Assembly (NCBI GenBank): GCA_964417685.1
Contig: CAYQIT010000003.1
Coordinates: 6,955-70,954, forward strand
Reading direction: 5' to 3'
Source of the DNA: CAJQGY01 sp964417685
GTDB lineage: Bacteria > Pseudomonadota > Gammaproteobacteria > Magnimaribacterales > D2472
Length of the DNA: 64,000 nucleotides
Part shown: piece by piece, positions 54,600 to 62,871 of the stretch
Numbering within the stretch: the stretch's first letter is position 1
Layout of the letters: each line of letters starts with the position of its first letter
Program-made: the position numbers and the translations under genes
Notes under the pieces: generated by a model
The model's input: the letters and a program-made list of their open reading frames with translations, nothing else
What the model was told of the DNA's origin: nothing
Database searches by the model: none

Positions 54600-57049
54600 T
54601 TTTGAATTTTCCAGTTTAAATATTTGAAATGATTTTTCACAGCTTGATCGCCATATGAGCTTTTAGTAAATGCTCTTATTTTATTTATGGCATTAAAAAT
54701 TGCAGCTTTAGATACTTCATCATATTTATTGCTCTCAAGTGCTTCAAGCAATTCATCAACATAACTAGATTGAAGATTCATCTTAAAAGTAGTTGGAACT
54801 TCTCTTTGTACAAAGATTCCATTATGAAGATCAGATAATACTTCGTCAGGAAGATATGAATTTCCATATTGAGCACTATCAACAAGTCTTGTCATTACTG
54901 TTGGATGCAGTACATGTCGTAAAACCGTGCCTTGCATTCTTAGTACCATTTCATGAACTTGCGGGTCACCATTACCGCTACTTTGTGGACTATATGCGGC
55001 TCTTTTCTCTCGTTGTAATAGCTTGAGTATCTCTTCATTGAAAACAAATGCGTCATTAGCTAGAAGTTTATTAATAATTAAGTTCATTGCTCTTTTTTGA
55101 TCTGTATATTCAACAGCAATAAATGGTGTTACTTCATCAAGTTGATTATTAGCAACTCTATTTGAATATACTCCACCAATAATTCTAGAAGCACCTTCTA
55201 TAAATCTTCCTTTTTCTCTATTTAATGAGTAAAAAGCAGCTGTCATTTCAGTAGTAGTTCCGTCATCATTTAGGAATATAGATGGTAGCTCTTCTATTTT
55301 TGCATTTAGAGTATCTACCCTTTGAGATGCATAAGTTACAGGGTCGCTGGACAGATCATATCTTTTTACTCTTGGGTCAATATTTCTACCTGGAGAACTC
55401 ATTGCCTGACCATCTGTTCCATACTTATTTCCATCGACAATAGATTGAGATAAAAGATTTGCTCTTTCCTCATCATTTAAATCTGGGGTATAACCAAATT
55501 GTATTGCCCATTTATCATATATACCTGCTCCATATGGAAAAAAGTTACCCTGATCAACACCATTAGGTGCAATGTTGATTGGATCGTAATCCATGACTGA
55601 ACCAATATGGTTTTTACCTGTTACAGATGTGTCATGTATATCATCGGCATCATAAAGCCAGCTTGATTTAAAATTATGTCTTAAGCCAAGTGTGTGACCA
55701 ACTTCATGCATAGTTAAAGAAACTATCCACTGCTCAAGAGGGTCATTGCCTTCTTCATAACCCCATATCTTTCTTAGTCTATACCCGCTTTTGATAGCGC
55801 CAAACTCTTGAACAATATCTGCTGCAATCATTTCACCGGTTCTAGGGTTTGCAATACTAGGGCCATAACCTGAATATTGCGCCTCAGGTGTTGATGCCCA
55901 TCGAACAACATTATATTCAACATCACCTGCATCCCATTCAGCATCATCAGGTTGTATTTTTGCTACCACAGCATTTTTGAATCCTGCTTTTTCAAAAGCT
56001 TCGTTCCATGCCTCAATCCCTTTTACAACAAAAGGCACTATTTCAGCAGGCGTGGAATTCTCAACCCAATATACTATTGGTTTTACAGGTTCAGATAACT
56101 CAGCAGAAGGGTCTTTCTTTTCTAATCTCCATCGATTGATCACATCTACTGCAGTTACATATTCATAACTTGATAAATCAGTAATTTTTGATGAAAAATA
56201 ACCAACACGTTGATCGGCAACTCTAGGTTTAAAATCGTCATCTGGCATTTCAACAAATAGATGTCTAACCGAGATATACGTATATCTTGGATCAGTCACT
56301 GCATCGATTGATGCAGGCTTTGGACGCGGATTAAAAAAACTATACTTAGTATCTACAGTAGTATTTTTATTATAATTTTTAACCTTTTCAACATAGGTTT
56401 TGCCTTTATCTAACTTGCCTACAATCAAATCAATATATTCAGCATATTCCTTAGGTATGTTTGGAGTTATCCCAGTTAACATCTCTGATAAGAAAATACT
56501 GTCAGCACTTATTAAGTACTTTTCTTCTTCCTTTATTACAACTTCAAATTTGCCAATAAATGCATCTATTATGTTTTTAATTTTAGATTGAGATATTTTA
56601 TTAGTTTCATCAAACTTAAATTTAGTATTCTTTTTATACAATCCAAGACCATCTTTAAATGTTCTGAATTCGAGAATAGCCGCATCACCAATTGCTCCAC
56701 CGCCAGCACCAGCAGCTTGAGGGCCATTTAATAGATAGGGAAAATAAATAAATTCTTTATTTAGCTCTGATGATTCTAATACTAAATAGTATTTATCTTT
56801 CTCCTCATCATGAAGAAGAGTTAGGAAGCCATCGATTTGTTTTAATTCTTCCTCCTCAATAAATTCAGCTACAGTTTCTGGTTTCTTCTTTTTGTCCTTG
56901 CTTTTCTCTTTTTTATCAGCTGATTCCTCTTTAACTTCAGTGGTTTTACTATCTGCCTCAACCTTTACTGGAGCTGCATCATCTTCTGCAATTATAAAAT
57001 TTGTACTAAAAGCTAATACAAATGCTAAATATATATAATTTACTTTCAT
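54584..57049 (-). CDS. Secreted zinc metalloprotease (DUF5117/DUF4953 family)
   Basis: This 821-residue protein has a signal peptide (MKVNYIYLAFVLAFSTNFIIAED), a highly charged Lys/Glu linker (about 25-60), DUF5118/DUF5117-type domains, and a zincin domain with catalytic helix HEVGHTLGLRHNF near residue 447, which carries the extended HExxHxxGxxH ligands. YGPSIANPRTGEM and MDYDPINIAP are other family blocks. It is a periplasmic or exported peptidase of unknown substrate, likely used for protein scavenging. Confidence 0.85.
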   Translation of the reverse strand: MKVNYIYLAFVLAFSTNFIIAEDDAAPVKVEADSKTTEVKEESADKKEKSKDKKKKPETVAEFIEEEELKQIDGFLTLLHDEEKDKYYLVLESSELNKEFIYFPYLLNGPQAAGAGGGAIGDAAILEFRTFKDGLGLYKKNTKFKFDETNKISQSKIKNIIDAFIGKFEVVIKEEEKYLISADSIFLSEMLTGITPNIPKEYAEYIDLIVGKLDKGKTYVEKVKNYNKNTTVDTKYSFFNPRPKPASIDAVTDPRYTYISVRHLFVEMPDDDFKPRVADQRVGYFSSKITDLSSYEYVTAVDVINRWRLEKKDPSAELSEPVKPIVYWVENSTPAEIVPFVVKGIEAWNEAFEKAGFKNAVVAKIQPDDAEWDAGDVEYNVVRWASTPEAQYSGYGPSIANPRTGEMIAADIVQEFGAIKSGYRLRKIWGYEEGNDPLEQWIVSLTMHEVGHTLGLRHNFKSSWLYDADDIHDTSVTGKNHIGSVMDYDPINIAPNGVDQGNFFPYGAGIYDKWAIQFGYTPDLNDEERANLLSQSIVDGNKYGTDGQAMSSPGRNIDPRVKRYDLSSDPVTYASQRVDTLNAKIEELPSIFLNDDGTTTEMTAAFYSLNREKGRFIEGASRIIGGVYSNRVANNQLDEVTPFIAVEYTDQKRAMNLIINKLLANDAFVFNEEILKLLQREKRAAYSPQSSGNGDPQVHEMVLRMQGTVLRHVLHPTVMTRLVDSAQYGNSYLPDEVLSDLHNGIFVQREVPTTFKMNLQSSYVDELLEALESNKYDEVSKAAIFNAINKIRAFTKSSYGDQAVKNHFKYLNWKIQNYLED

Positions 57050-57137
57050 AATTTTCCTATTTTTTTTTCGGGCAACAATTTTATATTAATTTTCATGCTG
57101 TTAGAATTAATATTCATAAAATAAATATAAATTTAAT

Positions 57138-57935
57138 ATGGAAAATCAATACGCTTTAATTACTGGAGCATCCTCTGGAATCGGTCTTCAAATAGCTCAT
57201 CAACTAGCTCAAAAGGGTTTTGGGATAATTTTAACTGCAAGAAGAGAAGACAGGTTGAGGGATTTATCTCTTGAAATTGCTGAAAAATATAATGTTAAAA
57301 CTGACTTTATACCAAGTGATCTTGCTGAACCAAATGCGCCTCATGAAATCTACAGCTTTTGTAAAGAAAAAAACTATGATGTGGAAGTTCTTGTAAATAA
57401 CGCTGGTTACGGTATCGAATCTCAGTTTCATAAAACATCTATGGAAGTTGAAGAAAAATTTATAAGGGTTTTAAGTACATCAGTGATAGCTCTTTGCAAA
57501 GCTTTTATTCCAGATATGCTTGAAAAAAAATCAGGCAAGATAATGATTATATCTTCAGTGGCTTCTTTCACTCCACCATCATCGATTCAAGTTTTATATG
57601 GTCCTATAAAAACCTTTATGAATAGATTTAGTGATGCGTTAAATGTAAATTATAAATATAGAGGTGTATCTTCTACAGCCGTATGTCCAGGTTATGTTGT
57701 AACTGAATTCCATACCGCAAGTGGTGTTCAAGACCAAATGGACGCAGTACCTGCATTTATGAAACTTGATGCAAAAGATGTTGCAACTGAAGCAGTTGAA
57801 GCTACATTGAATTCAAAATCTTATTGTATACCTAGCAAGCGTTACAAGTTTTTAGTATTTCTAATTAAGTACGCACCATGGTTAATAAATCTACTTTCTA
57901 ATACCTTGTCTGGAGGCAGATACAAAAAAAGATAA
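57138..57935 (+). CDS. Short-chain dehydrogenase/reductase
   Basis: This 265-residue classical SDR has the nucleotide motif TGASSGIG (9-16), NNAGYG, a catalytic Ser in MIISSVASF and the Tyr154-x3-Lys158 pair in LYGPIKTF. A GYV block after the active site and a C-terminal hydrophobic tail (YKFLVFLIKYAPWLINLL) suggest membrane association. The group includes YqjQ/DltE-like dehydrogenases of unknown substrate. A TATAAA lies 6 bases before the ATG. Confidence 0.85.
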   Translation: MENQYALITGASSGIGLQIAHQLAQKGFGIILTARREDRLRDLSLEIAEKYNVKTDFIPSDLAEPNAPHEIYSFCKEKNYDVEVLVNNAGYGIESQFHKTSMEVEEKFIRVLSTSVIALCKAFIPDMLEKKSGKIMIISSVASFTPPSSIQVLYGPIKTFMNRFSDALNVNYKYRGVSSTAVCPGYVVTEFHTASGVQDQMDAVPAFMKLDAKDVATEAVEATLNSKSYCIPSKRYKFLVFLIKYAPWLINLLSNTLSGGRYKKR

Positions 57936-57938
57936 TTT

Positions 57939-58616
57939 TTAGCTTAAAGCAGCATCTGACACAAAAGGATTAGATGAGCGCTCATTGCCAAAAGTTGAGT
58001 TCGGGCCATGGCCACAAATAAATTCAACATCATTACCTAATGGCCATAGCTTTTTTGAAATTGAATCAATAAGATCTTTATGGTTTCCTCTTGGCAGATC
58101 TGTTCTGCCAATCGAGCCTCTAAATATAACATCTCCAACTAAAGCTAGATTGGATTCATTGCTGAAGAAGATAACATGTCCCGGGGTATGGCCTGGAGTG
58201 AATATTACTTCAAGGGCTGAGTTACCAACTGTTACAGTATCACCATCTTCTAGCCATTTATCTGGTACGCAATTTCTAGCTTGCATACCAAACATTTCAC
58301 CTTGACTTTGAAGAGAGTCTAGAAGGAATTTATCTTCTTTGTGTGGACCCTCTATTTTTATATTTAGTATTTGTGCAATTTCCATTGCAGCACCTGCATG
58401 ATCTGCATGCCCATGTGTTAATAATATTTTTTCAGGAATTAAGTTATTTTCTTTAGCAATCTGTAATAGGAAATCTGCATCTCCACCTGGATCAACAAAT
58501 GCGCATTTATTTGTTTCTGAACAGAAAATTATAGGTGCATTTTGTGCAAATGGTGTGACCGGATTTACTAATGCTTGTATTGTCATGTTTGTATTTAATT
58601 TTTGCATATTATGCAT
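57939..58616 (-). CDS. Metallo-beta-lactamase-fold hydrolase (glyoxalase II-like)
   Basis: This 225-residue protein has the zinc motif THGHADHAG (His68, His70, Asp72, His73), a downstream FTPGHTPGH and LVGDVIFRGSIGRTDLP, and FICGHGP. This matches the YcbL-type glyoxalase II-like group (short, no C-terminal hydroxyacylglutathione domain). Three starts are possible (58616, 58607, 58586); ATG 58586 begins MTIQALVNPVTPF, where most relatives start. Confidence 0.88.
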   Translation of the reverse strand: MHNMQKLNTNMTIQALVNPVTPFAQNAPIIFCSETNKCAFVDPGGDADFLLQIAKENNLIPEKILLTHGHADHAGAAMEIAQILNIKIEGPHKEDKFLLDSLQSQGEMFGMQARNCVPDKWLEDGDTVTVGNSALEVIFTPGHTPGHVIFFSNESNLALVGDVIFRGSIGRTDLPRGNHKDLIDSISKKLWPLGNDVEFICGHGPNSTFGNERSSNPFVSDAALS

Positions 58617-58736
58617 CTAGATCTAATAAATATAAATTTTTTTATTGCTCTAGAGTCTATAGATTGCTTCTTAATGGCTTCATTATTAGTAAATATCATA
58701 TAAAATGATCAAGAAAAATAAATATCGGAGATATAA

Positions 58737-59321
58737 ATGACTGACAAGCCATCAAGAGAAGAGGCATTAGCTGCAGTAAAAACATTAATTTCATGGGCAG
58801 GAGATGATCCAACTAGGGAGGGTCTTGTAGAAACTCCTGACAGAGTAATTAGAGCATATAGAGAATTCTTTGCCGGTTATGAAGAAGATCCTGAGCAAGT
58901 GCTAGCCAAAACTTTTGAAGAGGTTGAGGGCTATGATGATGCTGTCATAGTGCGGAATATCAGAGTCGAATCTCACTGTGAACACCACATGGTCCCAATT
59001 CTTGGAGTTGCTCATGTTGGCTATATTCCAAATAAAAGGGTTGTTGGAATAAGTAAGTTAGCAAGAATAGTTGATATCTTTGGTAAAAGATTGCAGACTC
59101 AAGAAACAATGACTGCACAAATAGCTGATACTATAAATAGGGTATTAGAACCAAAGGGTGTGGCAGTTGTTATTGATGCAGGCCATCAATGTATGTCTAC
59201 AAGAGGAATTCATAAAACAGAATCAAGCACCATTACAAGTAGAATGCTGGGAATATTTAGAGAAAAACCTGAAACTCGGGAAGAGTTTATGCATCTAATT
59301 CATTCTCCTAAGAAATTCTAA
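58737..59321 (+). CDS. folE: GTP cyclohydrolase I
   Basis: This 194-residue protein has SHCEHHMVPILG and HQCMSTRGIHK, which contribute the zinc ligands, and DPTREGLVETPDRVIRAY at the N terminus. It converts GTP to dihydroneopterin triphosphate for folate and, by the same product, for queuosine synthesis. The start has a CGGAG Shine-Dalgarno sequence. Length fits the family (about 190-220). Confidence 0.96.
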   Translation: MTDKPSREEALAAVKTLISWAGDDPTREGLVETPDRVIRAYREFFAGYEEDPEQVLAKTFEEVEGYDDAVIVRNIRVESHCEHHMVPILGVAHVGYIPNKRVVGISKLARIVDIFGKRLQTQETMTAQIADTINRVLEPKGVAVVIDAGHQCMSTRGIHKTESSTITSRMLGIFREKPETREEFMHLIHSPKKF

Positions 59322-59341
59322 TTGATTAAAACATATATTAA

Positions 59342-59953
59342 ATGAACCCTATTATTGTTCCAGTTGAGGACTTAATACTTGCATCTGGTTCTGAAAGCAG
59401 AAAGACAATGCTTAATGAGGCAGGTCTTAAGTTTTCTGTACAACCTTCATCTGTTGATGAATCTATCATTAAAGATTCAATGGCCGGAAAACCTTTTAGC
59501 GATCAAGTTATTGCTCTAGCTTGTGCAAAGGCTAAAGATATAAGCGAAAAATTTCCAAACTCTGTAGTCATTGGTGGCGATCAAATGTGTGTTCATAGAG
59601 ATCAGCTTTTTAGCAAGCCAGGAACAAGAGAGCAGGCCATAATCAATCTTAAGAAACTCTCTGGAACCTCCCACTATCAACATAGCGGGATATGCTTATT
59701 TAAAAATGGTCAGTCTCTTTGGGAGTATTCTGAATATGCCGAAATGGTGATGCATGATTTAACTGATTCAGAAATTGAAAACTACGTTGACATTGAGAAC
59801 CCTATTAATGCTGCAGGAGCGTATAAATTTGAATCTTTAGGCTGTAATTTATTTAAATCTGTGAGAGGCTCATCATATACAGTAAGAGGGATGCCATTAT
59901 TACCCTTGTTAAATAAGTTAAGAGAGTTAGATATAATCAGTTTAAATAAATAA
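59342..59953 (+). CDS. Maf-family nucleotide pyrophosphatase
   Basis: This 203-residue protein has LILASGSESRKTMLNEAGL, the Maf signature with substrate-binding Ser/Arg/Lys residues, VVIGGDQMC with the catalytic Asp, and a C-terminal INAAGAYKFESLG. Maf proteins hydrolyse non-canonical or specific nucleoside triphosphates. The VPVEDLI extension before LASGS is slightly longer than usual. It lies 20 bases after folE. Confidence 0.88.
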   Translation: MNPIIVPVEDLILASGSESRKTMLNEAGLKFSVQPSSVDESIIKDSMAGKPFSDQVIALACAKAKDISEKFPNSVVIGGDQMCVHRDQLFSKPGTREQAIINLKKLSGTSHYQHSGICLFKNGQSLWEYSEYAEMVMHDLTDSEIENYVDIENPINAAGAYKFESLGCNLFKSVRGSSYTVRGMPLLPLLNKLRELDIISLNK

Positions 59954-59963
59954 TATTATCCCA

Positions 59964-61352
59964 GTGCAAGATATAAAAATTTACAATAGTTTTACGGGAA
60001 ACAAAGAAGCTTTTGTTCCAATTAATAAAGAGCATGTAAAAATATACGTATGTGGGCCAACCGTATATAACTATGCACACATTGGCAATGCAAGACCTGC
60101 GGTTGTTTTTGATACTTTTGTAAGATTTCTTCGATCGCAGTTTGCAAAAATAACACACGTTTCAAACATCACGGATATTGATGACAAAATAATAGCTGCT
60201 GCTTTAGAGAAAGATTTACCAATATCACAGATAACTGAGAAATATACCGATATCTATAATGCAGATCTAAATACTCTTGGAGTTGATGCGCCTGATTTTC
60301 AACCAAAGGCAACTGCATTTATTCCAGAGATGATTGAATTAATACAAGTTCTTATAGATAAAGGACATGCCTATGAAAAAGAAGGTCATGTATTGTTTCA
60401 TGTATTGTCTTTTGAAAATTATGGATGTTTATCCAAAAGAAACAGAGATGAACAAATAGCTGGGAGTAGAGTGGAGGTAGCACCTTTTAAAAAAGATGCA
60501 GCCGATTTTGTGCTTTGGAAACCAAGTTCCGACATTCAACCAGGATGGAATTCGCCATGGGGATTTGGAAGGCCTGGTTGGCATTTGGAATGTTCAGTCA
60601 TGTCAGAAAAAACCCTAGGCTTGCCATTTGATATTCATGGAGGAGGAAGAGATCTAGTTTTCCCTCACCATGAAAATGAAATTGCCCAAAGTTGTTGTGC
60701 CTCTGGAGTTAAAAATGATCCATCATCGTATGCAAAATATTGGATGCACAATGGCTTTGTAACAGTAGATGGTGAAAAAATGTCTAAATCACTCAACAAC
60801 ATCACTCTTATAAAAGATCTTACAGATTCATATAAAGGCGAGGTTATTAGATTGACTTTATTATCCTCCCATTACAGGCAAGGCCTTGATTGGAATGAAT
60901 CAATTATTCATCAATCTGAAAAACTTCTTGATAAGTTATATAAAATTTTATCTGATGAAGACATAAACTCTTCATCTACAAACTCAAAGTTAGATAAAAA
61001 TATACTAGAAGCTTTAGCTGATGATCTAAACACCCCAAAAGTTATTTCAATTCTTAATTCACTCGTCAAGGAATACTCTCAGGATTCTGGTATTAATAAG
61101 AAAGATATAGCTGAAACCATAAAAGCTTCTGGTAATTTAATTGGAATATTGAATGAAGATCCTGCTGGGTGGTTTGAAAGAGATTCAAAAGATCTTGATA
61201 TAGAATTAATTGAAAACCTTATGCAGCAAAGGAATCAAGCAAAATCTAACAAGGACTTTGCAAAAGCTGATTCTATAAGAGATGAATTAGTCAGTCTTGG
61301 AGTAGAAATTCTAGACTCTCAAGATGGATCATCTTGGAAACCAGCTAAGTAA
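59964..61352 (+). CDS. cysS: Cysteinyl-tRNA synthetase
   Basis: This 462-residue class I synthetase has the zinc Cys30 and HIGH-type motif in CGPTVYNYAHIGNAR, GRPGWHLECS, the DIHGGGRDLVFPHHENEIAQS block, and KMSKS at about 272. It attaches cysteine to tRNA-Cys. It starts with GTG, 10 bases after the Maf gene. Length matches the family. Confidence 0.97.
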   Translation: MQDIKIYNSFTGNKEAFVPINKEHVKIYVCGPTVYNYAHIGNARPAVVFDTFVRFLRSQFAKITHVSNITDIDDKIIAAALEKDLPISQITEKYTDIYNADLNTLGVDAPDFQPKATAFIPEMIELIQVLIDKGHAYEKEGHVLFHVLSFENYGCLSKRNRDEQIAGSRVEVAPFKKDAADFVLWKPSSDIQPGWNSPWGFGRPGWHLECSVMSEKTLGLPFDIHGGGRDLVFPHHENEIAQSCCASGVKNDPSSYAKYWMHNGFVTVDGEKMSKSLNNITLIKDLTDSYKGEVIRLTLLSSHYRQGLDWNESIIHQSEKLLDKLYKILSDEDINSSSTNSKLDKNILEALADDLNTPKVISILNSLVKEYSQDSGINKKDIAETIKASGNLIGILNEDPAGWFERDSKDLDIELIENLMQQRNQAKSNKDFAKADSIRDELVSLGVEILDSQDGSSWKPAK

Positions 61353-61455
61353 AAATATAAATATCTCAAAACTCTCTCATCAAAGAGACTTGAATAATAA
61401 AGCACCTATGTTAGTTTAGGTAATTAACTAAATAAATTTATCTTGGGAGAAATAA

Positions 61456-61950
61456 ATGAATAAATACCTACTAAGTTTTTTGATAATAAGCATGACGATA
61501 CCAGCTATAGCAGATGGTCATTCCAATGCAGAGAAAAAAGTCATAGCAAATGTTGAGGCATATTGGGATGCAAGAAACAAAAAAGATTTTAAAACGGTAG
61601 TCGCTCTGTCATCAAAAGCAGGCATGTTGGGAACAAATTCTGATGGCAGTTTTCATAAACCAAATGGAGTGCAAACTGCAGATGAGTGGGCAGCAACAAC
61701 ACCAGAAAATGCTGGGGTAATTAATATATTTGGATCAGAAGCGTATCAATTAACTGATGATGTTGTTTATTCTAGGTATTATGCAGAAGGATTGGTTCCT
61801 GATGGTAATGGAGGGCTAAGACCTTATAGAACAAGAGTAACTTCTGTTTGGGTTAAAGAAGGTTCTAATTGGGTTGTAAGAACTAATCATTTTTCATCTG
61901 CTGCATATGGAGGTGTTCACCAAACAGCTGAAGGTGATTTCGAAGATTAA
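61456..61950 (+). CDS. Secreted NTF2-like (SnoaL/DUF4440-type) protein
   Basis: This 164-residue protein has a signal peptide (LSFLIISMTIPAIADG) and a compact alpha+beta domain: VIANVEAYWDARNKKDFKTVVAL at the front, TSVWVKEGSNWVVRTNHFS at the end, the pattern of NTF2-like proteins. The fold covers many ligand-binding or enzymatic functions, none assignable here. It has a GGGAG ribosome site and a terminator immediately downstream. Confidence 0.75.
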   Translation: MNKYLLSFLIISMTIPAIADGHSNAEKKVIANVEAYWDARNKKDFKTVVALSSKAGMLGTNSDGSFHKPNGVQTADEWAATTPENAGVINIFGSEAYQLTDDVVYSRYYAEGLVPDGNGGLRPYRTRVTSVWVKEGSNWVVRTNHFSSAAYGGVHQTAEGDFED

Positions 61951-61974
61951 TTTTTTATTTCTTTTGAACTATTT

Positions 61975-62002
61975 AAAAAGGCTACTTCGTGTAGCCTTTT
62001 TT
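61975..62002 (+). terminator. Rho-independent terminator
   Basis: AAAAAGGCTAC pairs with GTAGCCTTTTT around TTCGT. It is about 25 bases after the NTF2-like gene. Confidence 0.88.
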
Positions 62003-62060
62003 ACAAGTAAATGAAAAAAAGCTATATTCAAGCAAGCAAATATTATTTGGAGATCTTTCA

Positions 62061-62654
62061 ATGAACAAAATTATTTATAGTTTTTTATTATTTACTGCTA
62101 TCAGTATTTCAGCAGGGCATCATGAAGCTGGAAATTCTAAGGACTGGGAAATTAAGGCTTATACATCTGCAGCCCCAGCATTTATAGGTGATTACGCAAC
62201 TGTTATTGGAGCTTCTGGTAAAGTTATCAGAAAGGGAAGTAATGGTTGGAGGTGTGAGCCTTTTATGCCAATGCCTGAAGGTGGCTTTAAAAAACCACAT
62301 GAAGCAGCTCCTGCCTGTTCAGATGCTAACGCAGTTGCTTGGGCAAATGCATATAAATCTCAACAAAAACCTGAATTAGAAGCAGATGGGTGGATTTGGA
62401 TGCTTCATGGCGATCTCGGGGTAGATAACTTCAAACCATATACGGATGGTCAAAAAAATATGGGTCATAAGCACTTTATAGAATCAGGAGCACATTTAAT
62501 GTTGATGCCTAAAGATCCATCTTCAATGGATGGCCAATCAACTGATTACACTAATGGAGGCCCATATGTAATGTTTAAGGGAACTCCATATGTGCATATG
62601 ATGATCCCTGTTGAAGGTTACTATGACTATCAGCCAGAAGCTGCTCCAAAGTAG
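62061..62654 (+). CDS. Secreted protein of unknown function
   Basis: This 197-residue protein has a signal peptide (IIYSFLLFTAISISAG) and a mature part with two cysteines, many His, Met and Trp residues and a C-terminal GGPYVMFKGTPYVHMMIPVEGYYDY. I do not recognise the family. A GGAG ribosome site lies upstream. It is followed by a GNRA-looped hairpin. Confidence 0.7.
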   Translation: MNKIIYSFLLFTAISISAGHHEAGNSKDWEIKAYTSAAPAFIGDYATVIGASGKVIRKGSNGWRCEPFMPMPEGGFKKPHEAAPACSDANAVAWANAYKSQQKPELEADGWIWMLHGDLGVDNFKPYTDGQKNMGHKHFIESGAHLMLMPKDPSSMDGQSTDYTNGGPYVMFKGTPYVHMMIPVEGYYDYQPEAAPK

Positions 62655-62673
62655 TTTTTAAAAATTAACTATC

Positions 62674-62699
62674 AACAAGCCAGCGAAAGCTGGCTTGTT
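62674..62699. terminator. Hairpin terminator
   Basis: AACAAGCCAGC pairs with GCTGGCTTGTT around a GAAA loop. The T tract after it is short. It separates the secreted-protein gene from the tRNA-Arg gene on the other strand. Confidence 0.75.
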
Positions 62700-62711
62700 T
62701 ATTAAAATACT

Positions 62712-62786
62712 TGGTGCCCTCTGCAGGAATCGAACCTGCAACTAATCCTTAGGAGGGATTTGTTATATCCATTTAACTAAGAAGGC
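62712..62786 (-). tRNA. tRNA-Arg (CCT)
   Basis: The reverse complement folds as a cloverleaf: acceptor GCCTTCT with AGAGGGC (one wobble), D arm TTAGTTAAATGGATATAAC, anticodon loop CTCCTAA (CCT), T arm TGCAGGTTCGATTCCTGCA and encoded CCA. It closely follows the E. coli Arg(CCT) pattern and reads AGG. Confidence 0.95.
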
Positions 62787-62858
62787 TTAAATTAGGTCTG
62801 AATTTAATTATATATAAGAAGAAACACTAATACAGATCACTATTTATCTATTTGCCTA

Positions 62859-62864
62859 TATAAT
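62859..62864 (+). promoter_or_regulatory. Candidate -10 box of thrS, 7 bases before the start codon
   Basis: A perfect TATAAT is followed by GATTCAC and the ATG at 62872. This favours 62872 over the in-frame ATG at 62863, which would lie inside the promoter, and again suggests a leaderless message. Confidence 0.5.
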
Positions 62865-62871
62865 GATTCAC

